Part shown: positions 49,288 to 58,281 of the stretch, piece after piece
Position numbering within the stretch: position 1 is the stretch's first letter
Layout: the number at the start of each line of letters is the position of its first letter
Assembly (NCBI RefSeq): GCF_003350505.1
Contig: NZ_QQAY01000011.1
Location: 1-64,000 of the forward strand
Length of the DNA stretch: 64,000 bases
DNA from: Falsibacillus pallidus
GTDB taxonomy: Bacteria; Bacillota; Bacilli; Bacillales; DSM-25281
Direction of reading: 5' to 3'
Program-made: the position numbers and the translations under genes
The notes under the pieces: model-generated
The model's input: the letters and a program-made list of their open reading frames with translations, nothing else
Database searches by the model: none
What the model was told of the DNA's origin: nothing

Positions 49288-49807
49288 GATGCATCACCAT
49301 CTGAAAACCATGTAGTTCGGCAAATAATACCTTGCTCTCTATGTGTTCTGTTTTGTAATTGGAAGTAACTATTTCTAAGCAAAGGGTCTTTTCGTTTAAT
49401 GTTATTGTGGCATCTGGACTGCCATAGGAGCCATTGTGCTTGTAATCTTGTTCGGTTTTCCATGTTTCTAATGCATCGTAGTGACTATGGTGATATTCAT
49501 AATAAAGCTCTGTCAATAGGTGGTCGTGGTAGAAGCCACTTCTCCCTCCGGCGAGCGAATAAATCTTATCCACGTCAGCGATATTTTCTTTTACATAGGC
49601 AGTACCTTTGTTACCAAGGCGGAAAATCATTTTGCCGTTAATCATTTGCTTTTTAAGATAATCCCCTTTGACAAGATTTTCAATTCTGCGATTATTTTTA
49701 TCATAATTGAGATACTGTTGAGCTTGTTGTTTTGTCACAATGCCAGTACGGGCTAACTGACGAAATAACTCTCGATCTCGGTTAGTAATTACCTTTATTG
49801 ACAGGAT
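49280..49807 (-). CDS. replication-relaxation family-like protein, unusual start
   Basis: A winged-helix N-terminus (TNRDRELFRQLARTGIVTKQQ) is followed by a nuclease-like core with GSYGSPDATITLNEKTLCLEIV, the D...ExV pattern of PD-(D/E)XK folds. This combination is typical of replication-relaxation proteins found with Rep genes on Gram-positive plasmids and integrative elements. The first standard start (GTG at 49738) would cut off the winged helix. A perfect AAAGGAGG lies eight bases before ATC at 49807 and 11 before CTG at 49804, so a rare start codon is likely. About 175 residues from 49807. Confidence 0.6.
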   Translation of the reverse strand: MLSIKVITNRDRELFRQLARTGIVTKQQAQQYLNYDKNNRRIENLVKGDYLKKQMINGKMIFRLGNKGTAYVKENIADVDKIYSLAGGRSGFYHDHLLTELYYEYHHSHYDALETWKTEQDYKHNGSYGSPDATITLNEKTLCLEIVTSNYKTEHIESKVLFAELHGFQMVMHRV

Positions 49808-50099
49808 GAGAAATCCCTCCTTTGTTTTTTTGCAGACCTTTTTTTGAGTGTTGAAATCTTTGATTGCATAGCGGTCTGAGGCTAATCAGAGATGCATTCA
49901 AAACAATCATGTGTGGGGATTGTGTTTCATTTTAATTCAAGCTATCGACATGGGGAACAGAGTGAAACGGCTGTTTACAATGTCTCCGAAATGCCATCAG
50001 AATAGAGGGGGATAGTTTGGAAATTAAAGAAGAGATGTAAAGTTATCCTGAGTGGCAGCTGAAAATGAAACGAAAGTCGAGATTTCATACTGGCAATAG

Positions 50100-50261
50100 G
50101 ATAGCGATACGCCGAAAAAAATAACCTGCGAAATGCTTATATATTCTATACGGCAGAGTGCTTTTTATAATGCGGGAACCATTAATTTTTTGGCTTTTAT
50201 TGATAGTATGGGAGTCGAGAAATATATGGAGCCGGAAATTGAACAGGATGCAATTTTGTAG
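50100..50261 (+). pseudogene. possible gene remnant
   Basis: The 49808-50385 gap has no intact gene. Within it a 54-codon stretch reads naturally (KITCEMLIYSIRQSAFYNAG and later MGVEKYMEPEIEQDAIL) but lacks a ribosome-binding site and a clear start. It may be the decayed 3' end of a gene. No family is recognised. Confidence 0.3.
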
Positions 50262-50385
50262 TGGGAGGGAGAAGCTATTCTTCACAGTTTAGGAGGCAAA
50301 TTGTTGTTAAGATCAGCCAGGCTTTCACAGTAGAATAAAATGAGAAATTCCTGAAAAATTATTGAAGAATTCTTATAAGATGCAT

Positions 50386-50697
50386 TTACCGCAAAGGTCT
50401 ACCCTTATTCATTTTTATTCTATGTTTATAACCACGTTGCATTATCAGATGGAGTTCATCCGTTGCCTTTGCTTTTAAAACTGCTGTTGCAAATTTTTTA
50501 TCTAACGGTAATCCTTCATAGGTGAGCTTTTGAATATTAGCCCTTCTGACTACCTCGATAATGCTGTTCGTATAGGCATACTCTTTAATAATCCACCTCT
50601 CTAATGAGTTCACTTCATAGCTTTCTACTAAATTGATATAGTGTTGCAGCCTTTTTATTTCATCTTTGGCTTTTTGTACCTTAATTAACTTTGTCAA
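50386..50697 (-). CDS. hypothetical helical protein
   Basis: A 103-residue, Lys-rich and predominantly helical protein (MTKLIKVQKAKDEIKRLQHY). AAAGGAGGTGG lies just upstream of the start, supporting translation. It faces the Xre regulator divergently, so the 240-base gap between them probably holds both promoters. No family is recognised; the basic, helical nature would suit a DNA-binding or small regulatory protein. Confidence 0.55.
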   Translation of the reverse strand: MTKLIKVQKAKDEIKRLQHYINLVESYEVNSLERWIIKEYAYTNSIIEVVRRANIQKLTYEGLPLDKKFATAVLKAKATDELHLIMQRGYKHRIKMNKGRPLR

Positions 50698-50939
50698 ATT
50701 GCATCCACCTCCTTTACAAGAGATTCGCTATACACACTTAATATTCCTTTTGACAATATTATTAAAATAAACGTTGGTGTGTAAATACGAAAACGAGTAG
50801 GAATTAATTTACTGAAATCGTTTCTTGAAAAGAAACGCAACCGCAAATAAGAGTAGTTATAGATTTTTTAAATTTCACTATAATATAACGTTGTAATAGA
50901 AATGGAGATTAATAAAATTAAATGAGATAGGTGAAAAGC

Positions 50940-51194
50940 ATGAGACAAAAAGAGAAAAGTAACCAATTTGCAATATTCCTTTATAATGCTCGATTAGAGA
51001 GAGGTTGGAGTTTACGTGAAGCAGGAATGAGGACTGGATTAGAGCCATCGTATATCAATAGATTAGAGAGGGGGAAAAGAATTAACCCATCAGTAAGTAC
51101 CATTCAATCGTTGGCAGTGGCTTTCCAAGTAGAAATGATAGATTTAGCTGAATTGGTCTTGCAGACTTTAGAAAAGGAAAAAAACAATCATTAA
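50940..51194 (+). CDS. Xre-family helix-turn-helix regulator
   Basis: An 84-residue protein formed almost entirely by an HTH_3 domain: ARLERGWSLREAGMRTGLEPSYINRLERGKR, with the recognition helix near residue 40. It resembles small controller or immunity repressors. ATG at 50940 follows AGGTGA; GTG at 50931 is an alternative. Placed beside a divergent gene and before the restriction genes, it may control the element or its restriction system. Confidence 0.85.
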   Translation: MRQKEKSNQFAIFLYNARLERGWSLREAGMRTGLEPSYINRLERGKRINPSVSTIQSLAVAFQVEMIDLAELVLQTLEKEKNNH

Positions 51195-51429
51195 ACTGAA
51201 TTGGCATTGTTTAAGCAATGCCAATCTTTTTTGATTTACATAATATAAATATTTACATTTCAACTCTTTGACTTTTAAACAAAATGTTAATAAAAATGTA
51301 ATCCTAAATGATCGTGAGCGTTTTACATAATACACTGACTGTAGGAACTGAACATTGTGGTAGAAAGGAAAATTTTATATAAACGGTTATATGCCAATAA
51401 AGTTTATTGAAATACATAAACAAAAAATA

Positions 51430-51624
51430 TCAACTCTTTTTATCTTCTTTTTTTAAAAGATCATTACTAACTAAATTGAGTGATTTACCAAAATCGTAGG
51501 GTTGATAATATACAATATGATCGCATTTAAAGCACTGTACATCACACAATCTTGGCTCAAAATTTTTAGAATCATGAATCTTAATAACTTCTTGAATTCC
51601 TCCACATTTAGGACAAAACAACAT
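51430..51624 (-). CDS. small zinc-ribbon protein next to PLD nuclease
   Basis: A 64-residue protein with CPKCGG at residue 4 and CFKCD about 27 residues later, a likely four-Cys zinc ribbon. AGGAGG precedes its ATG. It begins 28 bases after the PLD nuclease stop on the same strand and is probably co-transcribed. No specific function is known; it could be a subunit or regulator of that nuclease. Confidence 0.6.
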   Translation of the reverse strand: MLFCPKCGGIQEVIKIHDSKNFEPRLCDVQCFKCDHIVYYQPYDFGKSLNLVSNDLLKKEDKKS

Positions 51625-51652
51625 GCTTAATCCTCCTAACTAACAACTGAGT

Positions 51653-52609
51653 TTAAACGCTGAAATCCAAATAGTACGTTTCATTATCCATTTTAAAAAT
51701 TCTTACACTATCACGACCATAATGATGTAAATCTTCTAATGTAATAAATGCTCCGTCCCCTAATCCCAATCTCCTTCGGAAATAAGCACCCATGATACTG
51801 TTGCTATTACTTGTGTGTATCCCTTTTCGATTTTGTTGTGCCATTACACAAATTAAATTTTCTCCGTCATCTGTAATGACTAAAAACCGTTCTGCTAAGG
51901 GTGGGAAAAAAGTAGGATTAGCATTATGGAAAGATAGCGGTACGGATAAATATGCCTGATTATGATTTCTTCCTTGCCTTTGCCCCCAGTTTAGTCCCGA
52001 ACGTGCTGGAACTTGGCCAGTGCTTCTATCTATTAAAGAAAGATCAACATAATTCATAAAAGTATTTGTAGGTGTACTTAATATATCAACTGTCATATGT
52101 TCATGAGAAGTAGTAAGTTTTACACTACCTGGTAACGCCCTATAGAATCTTACTTGTTCCTCTACATTTGGACTGTCGCAACTAATACTGTTTAAGTCAG
52201 AAAAAACATCATTTATATTAGGAAATGTAGATTCTACTAAGATTTCTCGCAGATTCCAAAAACCATTTTGCGTGAAGTTAGCTGATCCTATAAATACTTT
52301 ATCTGCCAAGATAGCATCTTTCCAGTGATATACTTTGCGATGATTACCAGGGCTAACAACTTGATAAAAAATTTCTAAACGACCAGGAAATTGATTCATT
52401 AAACCTTTAAATGCCTGATGATTCCATATAGCTAAACCATCTGTTGACACCATTCCAATAGTAATTTCTAACTGTATTTCACTATAAACTTCTAATACAT
52501 GTTGGACAAATATTGGACTTACATATCCAGATAATACCCTCAAATGACGATACCCTTGATTGTAAGGTATTGATAAAACCTGTTCTTCTAAATTGTGTAA
52601 TAAATACAA
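51653..52609 (-). CDS. PLD-type restriction endonuclease (NgoFVII/BfiI-like)
   Basis: A 318-residue protein with a single phospholipase D-type catalytic motif: HRK at 90-92 and GSANFTQNG at 108-116. The C-terminal domain (about 190-318) includes SGLNWGQRQGR and NQAYLSVPL, typical of the B3-like DNA-recognition domain of the NgoFVII restriction family. Such enzymes dimerise to cut DNA without metal. TTG at 52609 has AAAGGTGGGGG upstream. The methyltransferase 2.7 kb away is the natural partner. Confidence 0.8.
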   Translation of the reverse strand: MYLLHNLEEQVLSIPYNQGYRHLRVLSGYVSPIFVQHVLEVYSEIQLEITIGMVSTDGLAIWNHQAFKGLMNQFPGRLEIFYQVVSPGNHRKVYHWKDAILADKVFIGSANFTQNGFWNLREILVESTFPNINDVFSDLNSISCDSPNVEEQVRFYRALPGSVKLTTSHEHMTVDILSTPTNTFMNYVDLSLIDRSTGQVPARSGLNWGQRQGRNHNQAYLSVPLSFHNANPTFFPPLAERFLVITDDGENLICVMAQQNRKGIHTSNSNSIMGAYFRRRLGLGDGAFITLEDLHHYGRDSVRIFKMDNETYYLDFSV

Positions 52610-53603
52610 AAAACCCCCACCTTTACTACTAAGAAAGTATCATATACTGGGACAGTTATCAGTATAATTTCCGATAGAAAAAAATAAAAAACACCCAATA
52701 GATTTCATCAATTAACTTATTTACAGTATTTAAGCAGCTCGATAAGGATGAATCTAACTTCCTCTACCATTAATAAGTCCATTTAATTCAAGCAATAAAA
52801 GAAAGAAACCACTGTTATAGCAGAGGTTTCTTTTTACGGTGTTCTACTGTTTTTAATTCATTATAGAACTAAATAAATTTAATTGACCGTCTCCAAAGCT
52901 ATAACCTTACTATTACCAATCAACGTCTTTTTTCTAATTTGTCTATTTCCCTGTCTATTTTCTCTAAAATTTTCTTGAAACCCATGTCTACGACAACCGT
53001 TCGAGGTTCTTTGGTTTTTCGCTTTAATGTCCTCTTCATTATGTTAATAACCTGATAATTTTGTTTGATAACTTAATTAGTCTTCTTGTGGATGGGAATG
53101 TTCCTACAGTGGTAATTTTTTTACGCTTCAAATTATCCCCCTTCTTTCTATGCCTCATTTGAAGTAAAGAATGAGCATCAGACGCTTTCTTTGATTGCAA
53201 ATGATGATTTATACAAAGTCGTCTTAACTCATGTTAGGAAAGTAAAACTTATCATTTTAATTGCTGTGTGAAAAAAATCATTCCTAATCTATTTAGTTAA
53301 ATTAAAATTATACATTTAAACGAACTGTTGTTGGGAATTACATTTAATCGAAGTTGTTAAGAAAACTATATCAAAAGCCACCCTTGAATTGTTATTAGCG
53401 GAATCATTCGGGTGGCTTAGCTCGGTACTGATTTCCAAAAAAGGAAACAGTAAATTAATTATACCTTTTTCCAATTGAATAATCACTAAGATACAAGTTG
53501 CCTTCAATTACGAAAAAAATCTTTTTACTACTAATGCATATCCATATATTTCAAAAACTGTTAAAATAATATTGTCTATAGTACACATGTCAGGGGAAAA
53601 AAT
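52610..53603. other. 994-base gap with terminators and one tiny frame
   Basis: Only small features are seen: a terminator-like hairpin at 52804-52836 (GAAACC / GGTTTC, then TTTTTA), a hairpin AGCCACCC / GGGTGGCT at 53376-53417, and a 39-codon minus-strand frame listed separately. The sequence is AT-rich and otherwise empty. A gene may have been lost here. Confidence 0.5.
52920..53039 (-). CDS. possible 39-residue basic coiled-coil peptide
   Basis: MKRTLKRKTKEPRTVVVDMG followed by a Lys/Glu-rich helix ending DKLEKRR. The composition is protein-like but the ribosome-binding site is weak (only AGG about 12 bases upstream). It may be a short real gene or a fragment. Confidence 0.3.
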   Translation of the reverse strand: MKRTLKRKTKEPRTVVVDMGFKKILEKIDREIDKLEKRR

Positions 53604-55160
53604 ATGATAAATAATTGGCAAGTTCCCAGAAATAAAAGGAAATTGTACCCTGTTGTTGATGTTCTTTCACTTTTTAACTTACAAACGATAGGCGATGATT
53701 GGAGAGGAAACTTGCATCGCCAATTAGATTTTGAGAGTGAATTAGAAAGATTTGGGTTAAAAAGACCGGGAGAACGGCGGGACAGGCGTGCTGGTGGTGC
53801 AAGAACTTATGAGTCATGGCTATTCAATTTGGGTTTAATTTTTAAAGAGCAAGACAATGATGTGGTACGGACTACTTTAGCGGGAGAAGCACTTCTTGCT
53901 GGTCAACCTCCAGTACCTATTATTACAAATCAACTAATGAAGCTCCAATATCCATCACCTTATTCAATAAGAAGTAGGGTTAATATTAACCCTCGTTTCC
54001 GAATTAGACCTTTTCGATTCTTGTTAAGACTACTTGTAGACCAACAGATTCAAACTCTTAATAAAGCCGAGATAGGTCGCTTTGTCATAACCGAGGGAGA
54101 AAATGAATCAACAACTTGTTTCCAACATGTTAAACAAAGGATTCTTAATTTCCGTAACCTTGGAGATGCAATTCTTCATGCTAACTTCGAAGAGTTATAC
54201 CAAAGTAGTACAACAGGAGTGAGGACGAGGGAAAGCACTATATCTTATTTAGAGGACATAGGAAATACTTTAATAAATTATTTGGAATATACACAATTGG
54301 TTAGAAGAAATGAAAGGGGACATATATATATCCCTGCTGAAAGTATTGCAACTGTTGAAACTATATTAAATGATGGATCTGGCCTTCGTGCTTTTAATCC
54401 AAACGAACCTTTTGGAATACAGCGATTTCAGAGAGCCTTTGGGTTAGCACCAGGTCAAAATAGAGACAATCGAAATTTTGGAGGTCAGACTATAACGGAC
54501 ACCTTGTATAGAGAGAGACGTGTACGTAGTCATTTACTTCATATTGCCGGGACAAGACCAATTTCTCACTTTAATGTAAGATTAATAAACGAAATTTCTG
54601 ATTCCACTGGCTATTCAAATCACCAAGTTGAAGATGCTTTGGCAAACTTCAGGCCTGATACCTTTTCGCACTTTGAGGCAAGTTATTTAAACATGGCTTT
54701 AAGTGGGACAGAACTGGCTGCTGATTTTGAAATTGCTACCGGTGGGATATTTGAAGAGTTAGGTTTTGATTCGGAACATGTCGGAAACCAACCTTTGCAT
54801 CCAGATGTTTTTGTGCGATCGCCATTGAATTTTTCAGGAATTATTGATACTAAGGCATACAGACAATATACTATATCTAATGACCATAGGAACAGAATGA
54901 TTAATAATTATATTCCAACATATCAAAACGGTAATAACCTTGAATTTTTCATGTATGTTGCTGATGGATTTGGGACAAATATAGACACCCAGGTTCAAGA
55001 TATTGCAACAAGAACTAATGTAAATGGAAGTGTTATAACTGCCCAAAATATGATAAGGTTATTACAACGGCATTCCTCTAATCCACTTGATCATAATAGA
55101 CTGCGAATGCTTTTTACTCAGAATTCAATAATAAGATTATCGGATATCAACTCTCTGTGA
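53604..55160 (+). CDS. FokI-like PD-(D/E)XK restriction endonuclease
   Basis: A 518-residue nuclease. The C-terminal cleavage domain has HPDVF (Asp401) and SGIIDTKAY (Asp415, Lys417), the same PD...DTK arrangement as the FokI catalytic domain, followed by a helix-rich end. The N-terminal 350 residues include WRGNLHRQLDFESELERFG and read like a series of winged helices, as in FokI-type recognition domains. It probably cuts at a distance from an asymmetric site. It precedes the methyltransferase by 126 bases on the same strand. An AlwI/PleI-like relationship is possible. Confidence 0.75.
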   Translation: MINNWQVPRNKRKLYPVVDVLSLFNLQTIGDDWRGNLHRQLDFESELERFGLKRPGERRDRRAGGARTYESWLFNLGLIFKEQDNDVVRTTLAGEALLAGQPPVPIITNQLMKLQYPSPYSIRSRVNINPRFRIRPFRFLLRLLVDQQIQTLNKAEIGRFVITEGENESTTCFQHVKQRILNFRNLGDAILHANFEELYQSSTTGVRTRESTISYLEDIGNTLINYLEYTQLVRRNERGHIYIPAESIATVETILNDGSGLRAFNPNEPFGIQRFQRAFGLAPGQNRDNRNFGGQTITDTLYRERRVRSHLLHIAGTRPISHFNVRLINEISDSTGYSNHQVEDALANFRPDTFSHFEASYLNMALSGTELAADFEIATGGIFEELGFDSEHVGNQPLHPDVFVRSPLNFSGIIDTKAYRQYTISNDHRNRMINNYIPTYQNGNNLEFFMYVADGFGTNIDTQVQDIATRTNVNGSVITAQNMIRLLQRHSSNPLDHNRLRMLFTQNSIIRLSDINSL

Positions 55161-55286
55161 TTTCACAGGGAGTCTTTTTCACATTAGTAAGACAAGGTAA
55201 GGCAATACTTGTTATTCCCAAAGATTTAGGAAATGGTGTATAATCATAGCTAACCGAACAAAAGTACGTATATGGAGTTGACATAA

Positions 55287-56459
55287 ATGATATTTAGAAA
55301 AGGAGAGCTTTTTTGTGGGCCAGGTGGCCTAACGCTGGGTGCTAAAATGGCACAAGTGGAAAAAGACGGAGAAGTATTTAAAGTCGAACATGCTTGGGCT
55401 AATGACTATGATGAATGGACATGTGAGACCTTTCGTCATAATATTTGTCCAGACAACCCTACTTCTGTTATTTGTGAAGATGTACGTAAATTGGATATAG
55501 AGAGTCTACCGCCAATTGATGCCTTTGCTTTTGGTTTTCCTTGCAATGATTTTAGTATTGTTGGGGAATCGAAGGGCTTAGAAGGAGAATATGGGCCACT
55601 ATACTCTTATGGCATCAAAGTTCTAAAGCATCATCAGCCTAAATGGTTTATTGCAGAAAATGTAGGTGGGTTAGAATCTGCTAATGAAGGGAAAGCATTC
55701 ATAAAAATTCTACAAGAGATGGAGAAGGTTGGATATAATATCACACCTCACCTTTATAAGTTTGAGGAATATGGTGTTCCCCAGGCACGTCATAGGATAA
55801 TTATTGTAGGGATTCATAAAGACTTTGGATGGTCTTTTAAAGTCCCTAAAGCAACAACTAAAGATCCTATGACTCAAAAAACATCCCGTCAGGCAATTGA
55901 AGAACCACCAATTCCCGAAAAAGCATATAACCATGATTTTACTGCTCACCAAAGTAAGGTTATTGAAATGTTAAACCATATTCCACAAGGGGAAAATGCC
56001 TGGTATGAAGGTATTCCAGAACACCTTAGATTAAATGTCAAGGGTGCAAGGATGTCTAATATTTATAAACGATTAAATCCTAAATTACCGTCTTATACAG
56101 TTACAGGGTCAGGGGGAGGCGGTACGCATATGTACCACTACGACCAACCAAGGGCATTAACTAACCGTGAAAGAGCAAGACTGCAAACATTCCCTGACTG
56201 GTTTGAATTTCTGGGTGGAAAAGAAATAGTCAGAAAACAAGTTGGTATGGCAGTTCCGCCAGATGGGGCTAAAGTGATTATTGAAGCCATTTTAAATTCT
56301 TTTGCAGGAATTCCTTATGAAACTGAATCATCTAAATGGGAAGATGAATTAAAAGAAATGCTTGAAACAGGACAAAAAAAGAAAAAGAAAAAACAAAAAA
56401 AGACGAATGAAGATGAAAGTGTTTCTGATAGTAAAAAGCAGATATCATCTACTATTTAA
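55287..56459 (+). CDS. DNA (cytosine-5-)-methyltransferase
   Basis: The 390-residue protein has motif I LFCGPGGLTLGAK, motif IV GFPCNDFS with catalytic Cys86, motif VI IAENV, motif VIII QARHRIIIVG, and motifs IX-X (LTNRERARLQTFPDW and GMAVPP). Motif IV has Asn after the Cys (PCN) where most family members have Gln. The TRD lies between about 195 and 285. A Lys-rich tail (residues 366-372) follows motif X. It presumably protects host DNA from the neighbouring nucleases. Confidence 0.92.
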   Translation: MIFRKGELFCGPGGLTLGAKMAQVEKDGEVFKVEHAWANDYDEWTCETFRHNICPDNPTSVICEDVRKLDIESLPPIDAFAFGFPCNDFSIVGESKGLEGEYGPLYSYGIKVLKHHQPKWFIAENVGGLESANEGKAFIKILQEMEKVGYNITPHLYKFEEYGVPQARHRIIIVGIHKDFGWSFKVPKATTKDPMTQKTSRQAIEEPPIPEKAYNHDFTAHQSKVIEMLNHIPQGENAWYEGIPEHLRLNVKGARMSNIYKRLNPKLPSYTVTGSGGGGTHMYHYDQPRALTNRERARLQTFPDWFEFLGGKEIVRKQVGMAVPPDGAKVIIEAILNSFAGIPYETESSKWEDELKEMLETGQKKKKKKQKKTNEDESVSDSKKQISSTI

Positions 56460-56470
56460 TACAATTTACC

Positions 56471-56497
56471 TTGACTTATTAAGTCAGGGTTTTTTTA
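56471..56497. terminator. terminator between methyltransferase and vsr
   Basis: CCTTGACTT and AAGTCAGGG with a short loop and seven T residues on the plus strand lie between the convergent genes; the right part overlaps the vsr 3' end. Confidence 0.65.
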
Positions 56498-56916
56498 TTC
56501 TCTTTATCTTTAGCCTGATTGATAAAATTTGCTATATCATTGATTACTGCATTGATATCTTGCTTTATTTCATGTTCCCATATTCTTTTAATGTTCCAAC
56601 CATTCTTTACGTAAAACTCACTTACTTCTTTATCTCGTTGTTGATTTCTTAGCAATTTTTTTCCCCAGTATTCCGTATTGGTTTTGGGACTATTGCTGTG
56701 AATTGGGCAGACATGCCAAAAACAAGAATCAATAAATATAACCGTCTTATATTTTTTTATAGATATGTCAGGTTTCCCATATAGGTCATTTGCGTTTTTC
56801 CTGAATCGATACCCTTTTTTCCATAACTCCTTTGTAAGTCTATTCTCCAATTTCGATTGCGATTTAATTGCTTTCATTGTTTTACTTCTATTTTCTTTAG
56901 ACATATTATCGGTCAT
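56479..56916 (-). CDS. vsr: Very short patch repair endonuclease Vsr
   Basis: Vsr nicks next to T:G mismatches that arise when 5-methylcytosine deaminates. The 145-residue protein starts near MSKENRSKTMKAIKSQSKLE and has the Vsr core: YGKPDI (catalytic Asp), VIFIDSCFWHVCPIH (metal and zinc ligands) and the C-terminal WNIKRIWEHEI. Its presence supports that the adjacent enzyme is a true cytosine-C5 methyltransferase. AAGGAGG precedes ATG. Confidence 0.92.
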   Translation of the reverse strand: MTDNMSKENRSKTMKAIKSQSKLENRLTKELWKKGYRFRKNANDLYGKPDISIKKYKTVIFIDSCFWHVCPIHSNSPKTNTEYWGKKLLRNQQRDKEVSEFYVKNGWNIKRIWEHEIKQDINAVINDIANFINQAKDKENKKTLT

Positions 56917-57291
56917 AAATGAACCTCCTTGTTGTTAAATATGTACCCTATAATGGTTGCTTAACCTTTCATATATACATTTTTACAAAATTAAATTTTT
57001 ATAGACTACCCTTGTTTCAGACAAGTAGTTAATGAGTAAGTTGTCAGCAGCGGCAATTGTTAAAAGCAACTTAGTAGCAATTACTAAAATTCTGCGTGTA
57101 TTTTAGGAGGTGTTTATTGGTTTGAAAAACAAATGTTTCTATGATAGGATTTAAATTAACAACTTAAAAATAATAAAACTCAAACTCTTGAACATAGTTT
57201 GAATAAAAAAAAACCTTTTTAAAAATTGACTTTAGTCAAAGAGGCGTTTTTTATTCACTATGGTCAAGAGTTTTTTTGTTGAAAGGAAAGA
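56917..57291. other. AT-rich gap before the unknown gene
   Basis: No gene is visible. TTGACTTTAGTCAA near 57225 is a perfect palindrome flanked by A and T runs, which may be a terminator or operator in front of the next gene. Confidence 0.4.
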
Positions 57292-58098
57292 TTGATGATG
57301 GAAATGATGAAGAACTTAGATGATTTACTAAATAGCAGTCATGTCCTTCGTCTTTATGGGCTACCGAGGAATTATCAGTTGATAAACCGCTTGGATCAAG
57401 AGTACAAGGTAATAGCACAATTCATACTCCAATACGCAAATTACAAGACTCTTATATGGGGAAACCTAAAAGTCGATATTGAAGAGATAGCAAAAACTGT
57501 ATATGGGAGTAAAAGGGGAAGGGATTGTGGGCAGATTAATAGAATACTTGAAGGGTATAGAAGACGTTTATTTAGCTATAAGAGTATTACTGGTTTCAGT
57601 CAGGAAGAGTTTGAAAAATTCTCTTATTTCCATTATGGGTTTGGAATTATTGAAGAAGTATACTGTAATTATCATATAAGTGGTTATCCTTTCGCAGAAA
57701 TTTATCTTAATGAATACTTTAGGGATGCTATACTCCTTGATAAAATTATCGCTTACTATGGTTCCCATTCGCTGGGATTACTACCACATTCAGAAATAGT
57801 CCTATGCGAATTGTTTAGAGAAAGATTGAAAATCGGGGTTAGGAAAATAAGTAGAATATTCGAGTTTAAATGGAAGGAATTTAGATTCAATCCCCTGCAA
57901 CATGACTTAAATTTTGAAGTTGCAAAAGAATATTTGCAACATCTTCATAATGAAAATATTATTATTGATTTAGTAAAAGTGGATGATGAAGCTAAGATCT
58001 TAACAGTTGAATTTAAAAATTTATCCCCAATGGAACTAACCTTTTTTGGAGTAGAGGAAAACGATACATTCTTCCGAAAAATAAATCTGACTCCTTAG
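57292..58098 (+). CDS. hypothetical protein beside the DarT module
   Basis: A 268-residue protein I do not recognise. It starts with a cluster of Met codons after AAAGGAAAG. Features include RLYGLPRNYQLINRLDQEYK, a possible winged helix around VDIEEIAKTVYGSKRGRDCG, and FEFKWKEFRFNPLQHDLN. It has no signal peptide or membrane segment and appears cytoplasmic. It could be a replication, regulatory or defence protein; nothing in the sequence decides. It stands alone between AT-rich gaps, upstream of darT. Confidence 0.65.
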   Translation: MMMEMMKNLDDLLNSSHVLRLYGLPRNYQLINRLDQEYKVIAQFILQYANYKTLIWGNLKVDIEEIAKTVYGSKRGRDCGQINRILEGYRRRLFSYKSITGFSQEEFEKFSYFHYGFGIIEEVYCNYHISGYPFAEIYLNEYFRDAILLDKIIAYYGSHSLGLLPHSEIVLCELFRERLKIGVRKISRIFEFKWKEFRFNPLQHDLNFEVAKEYLQHLHNENIIIDLVKVDDEAKILTVEFKNLSPMELTFFGVEENDTFFRKINLTP

Positions 58099-58281
58099 TT
58101 GACTTATACGTTGGTATTACAAGCCAGTTTGATAAGAAATAATAAATTAAATAAAAATAGCATTTTAAGTGCAAAAACTACCTAATTTCCTTTATTTAGT
58201 AAAAATTGTTTATAGACAAAACTCTTTATAGTAAAATTGTAATATAAGTAAAATTTTACTATTAAGGAGCGGTTAGTTTTC

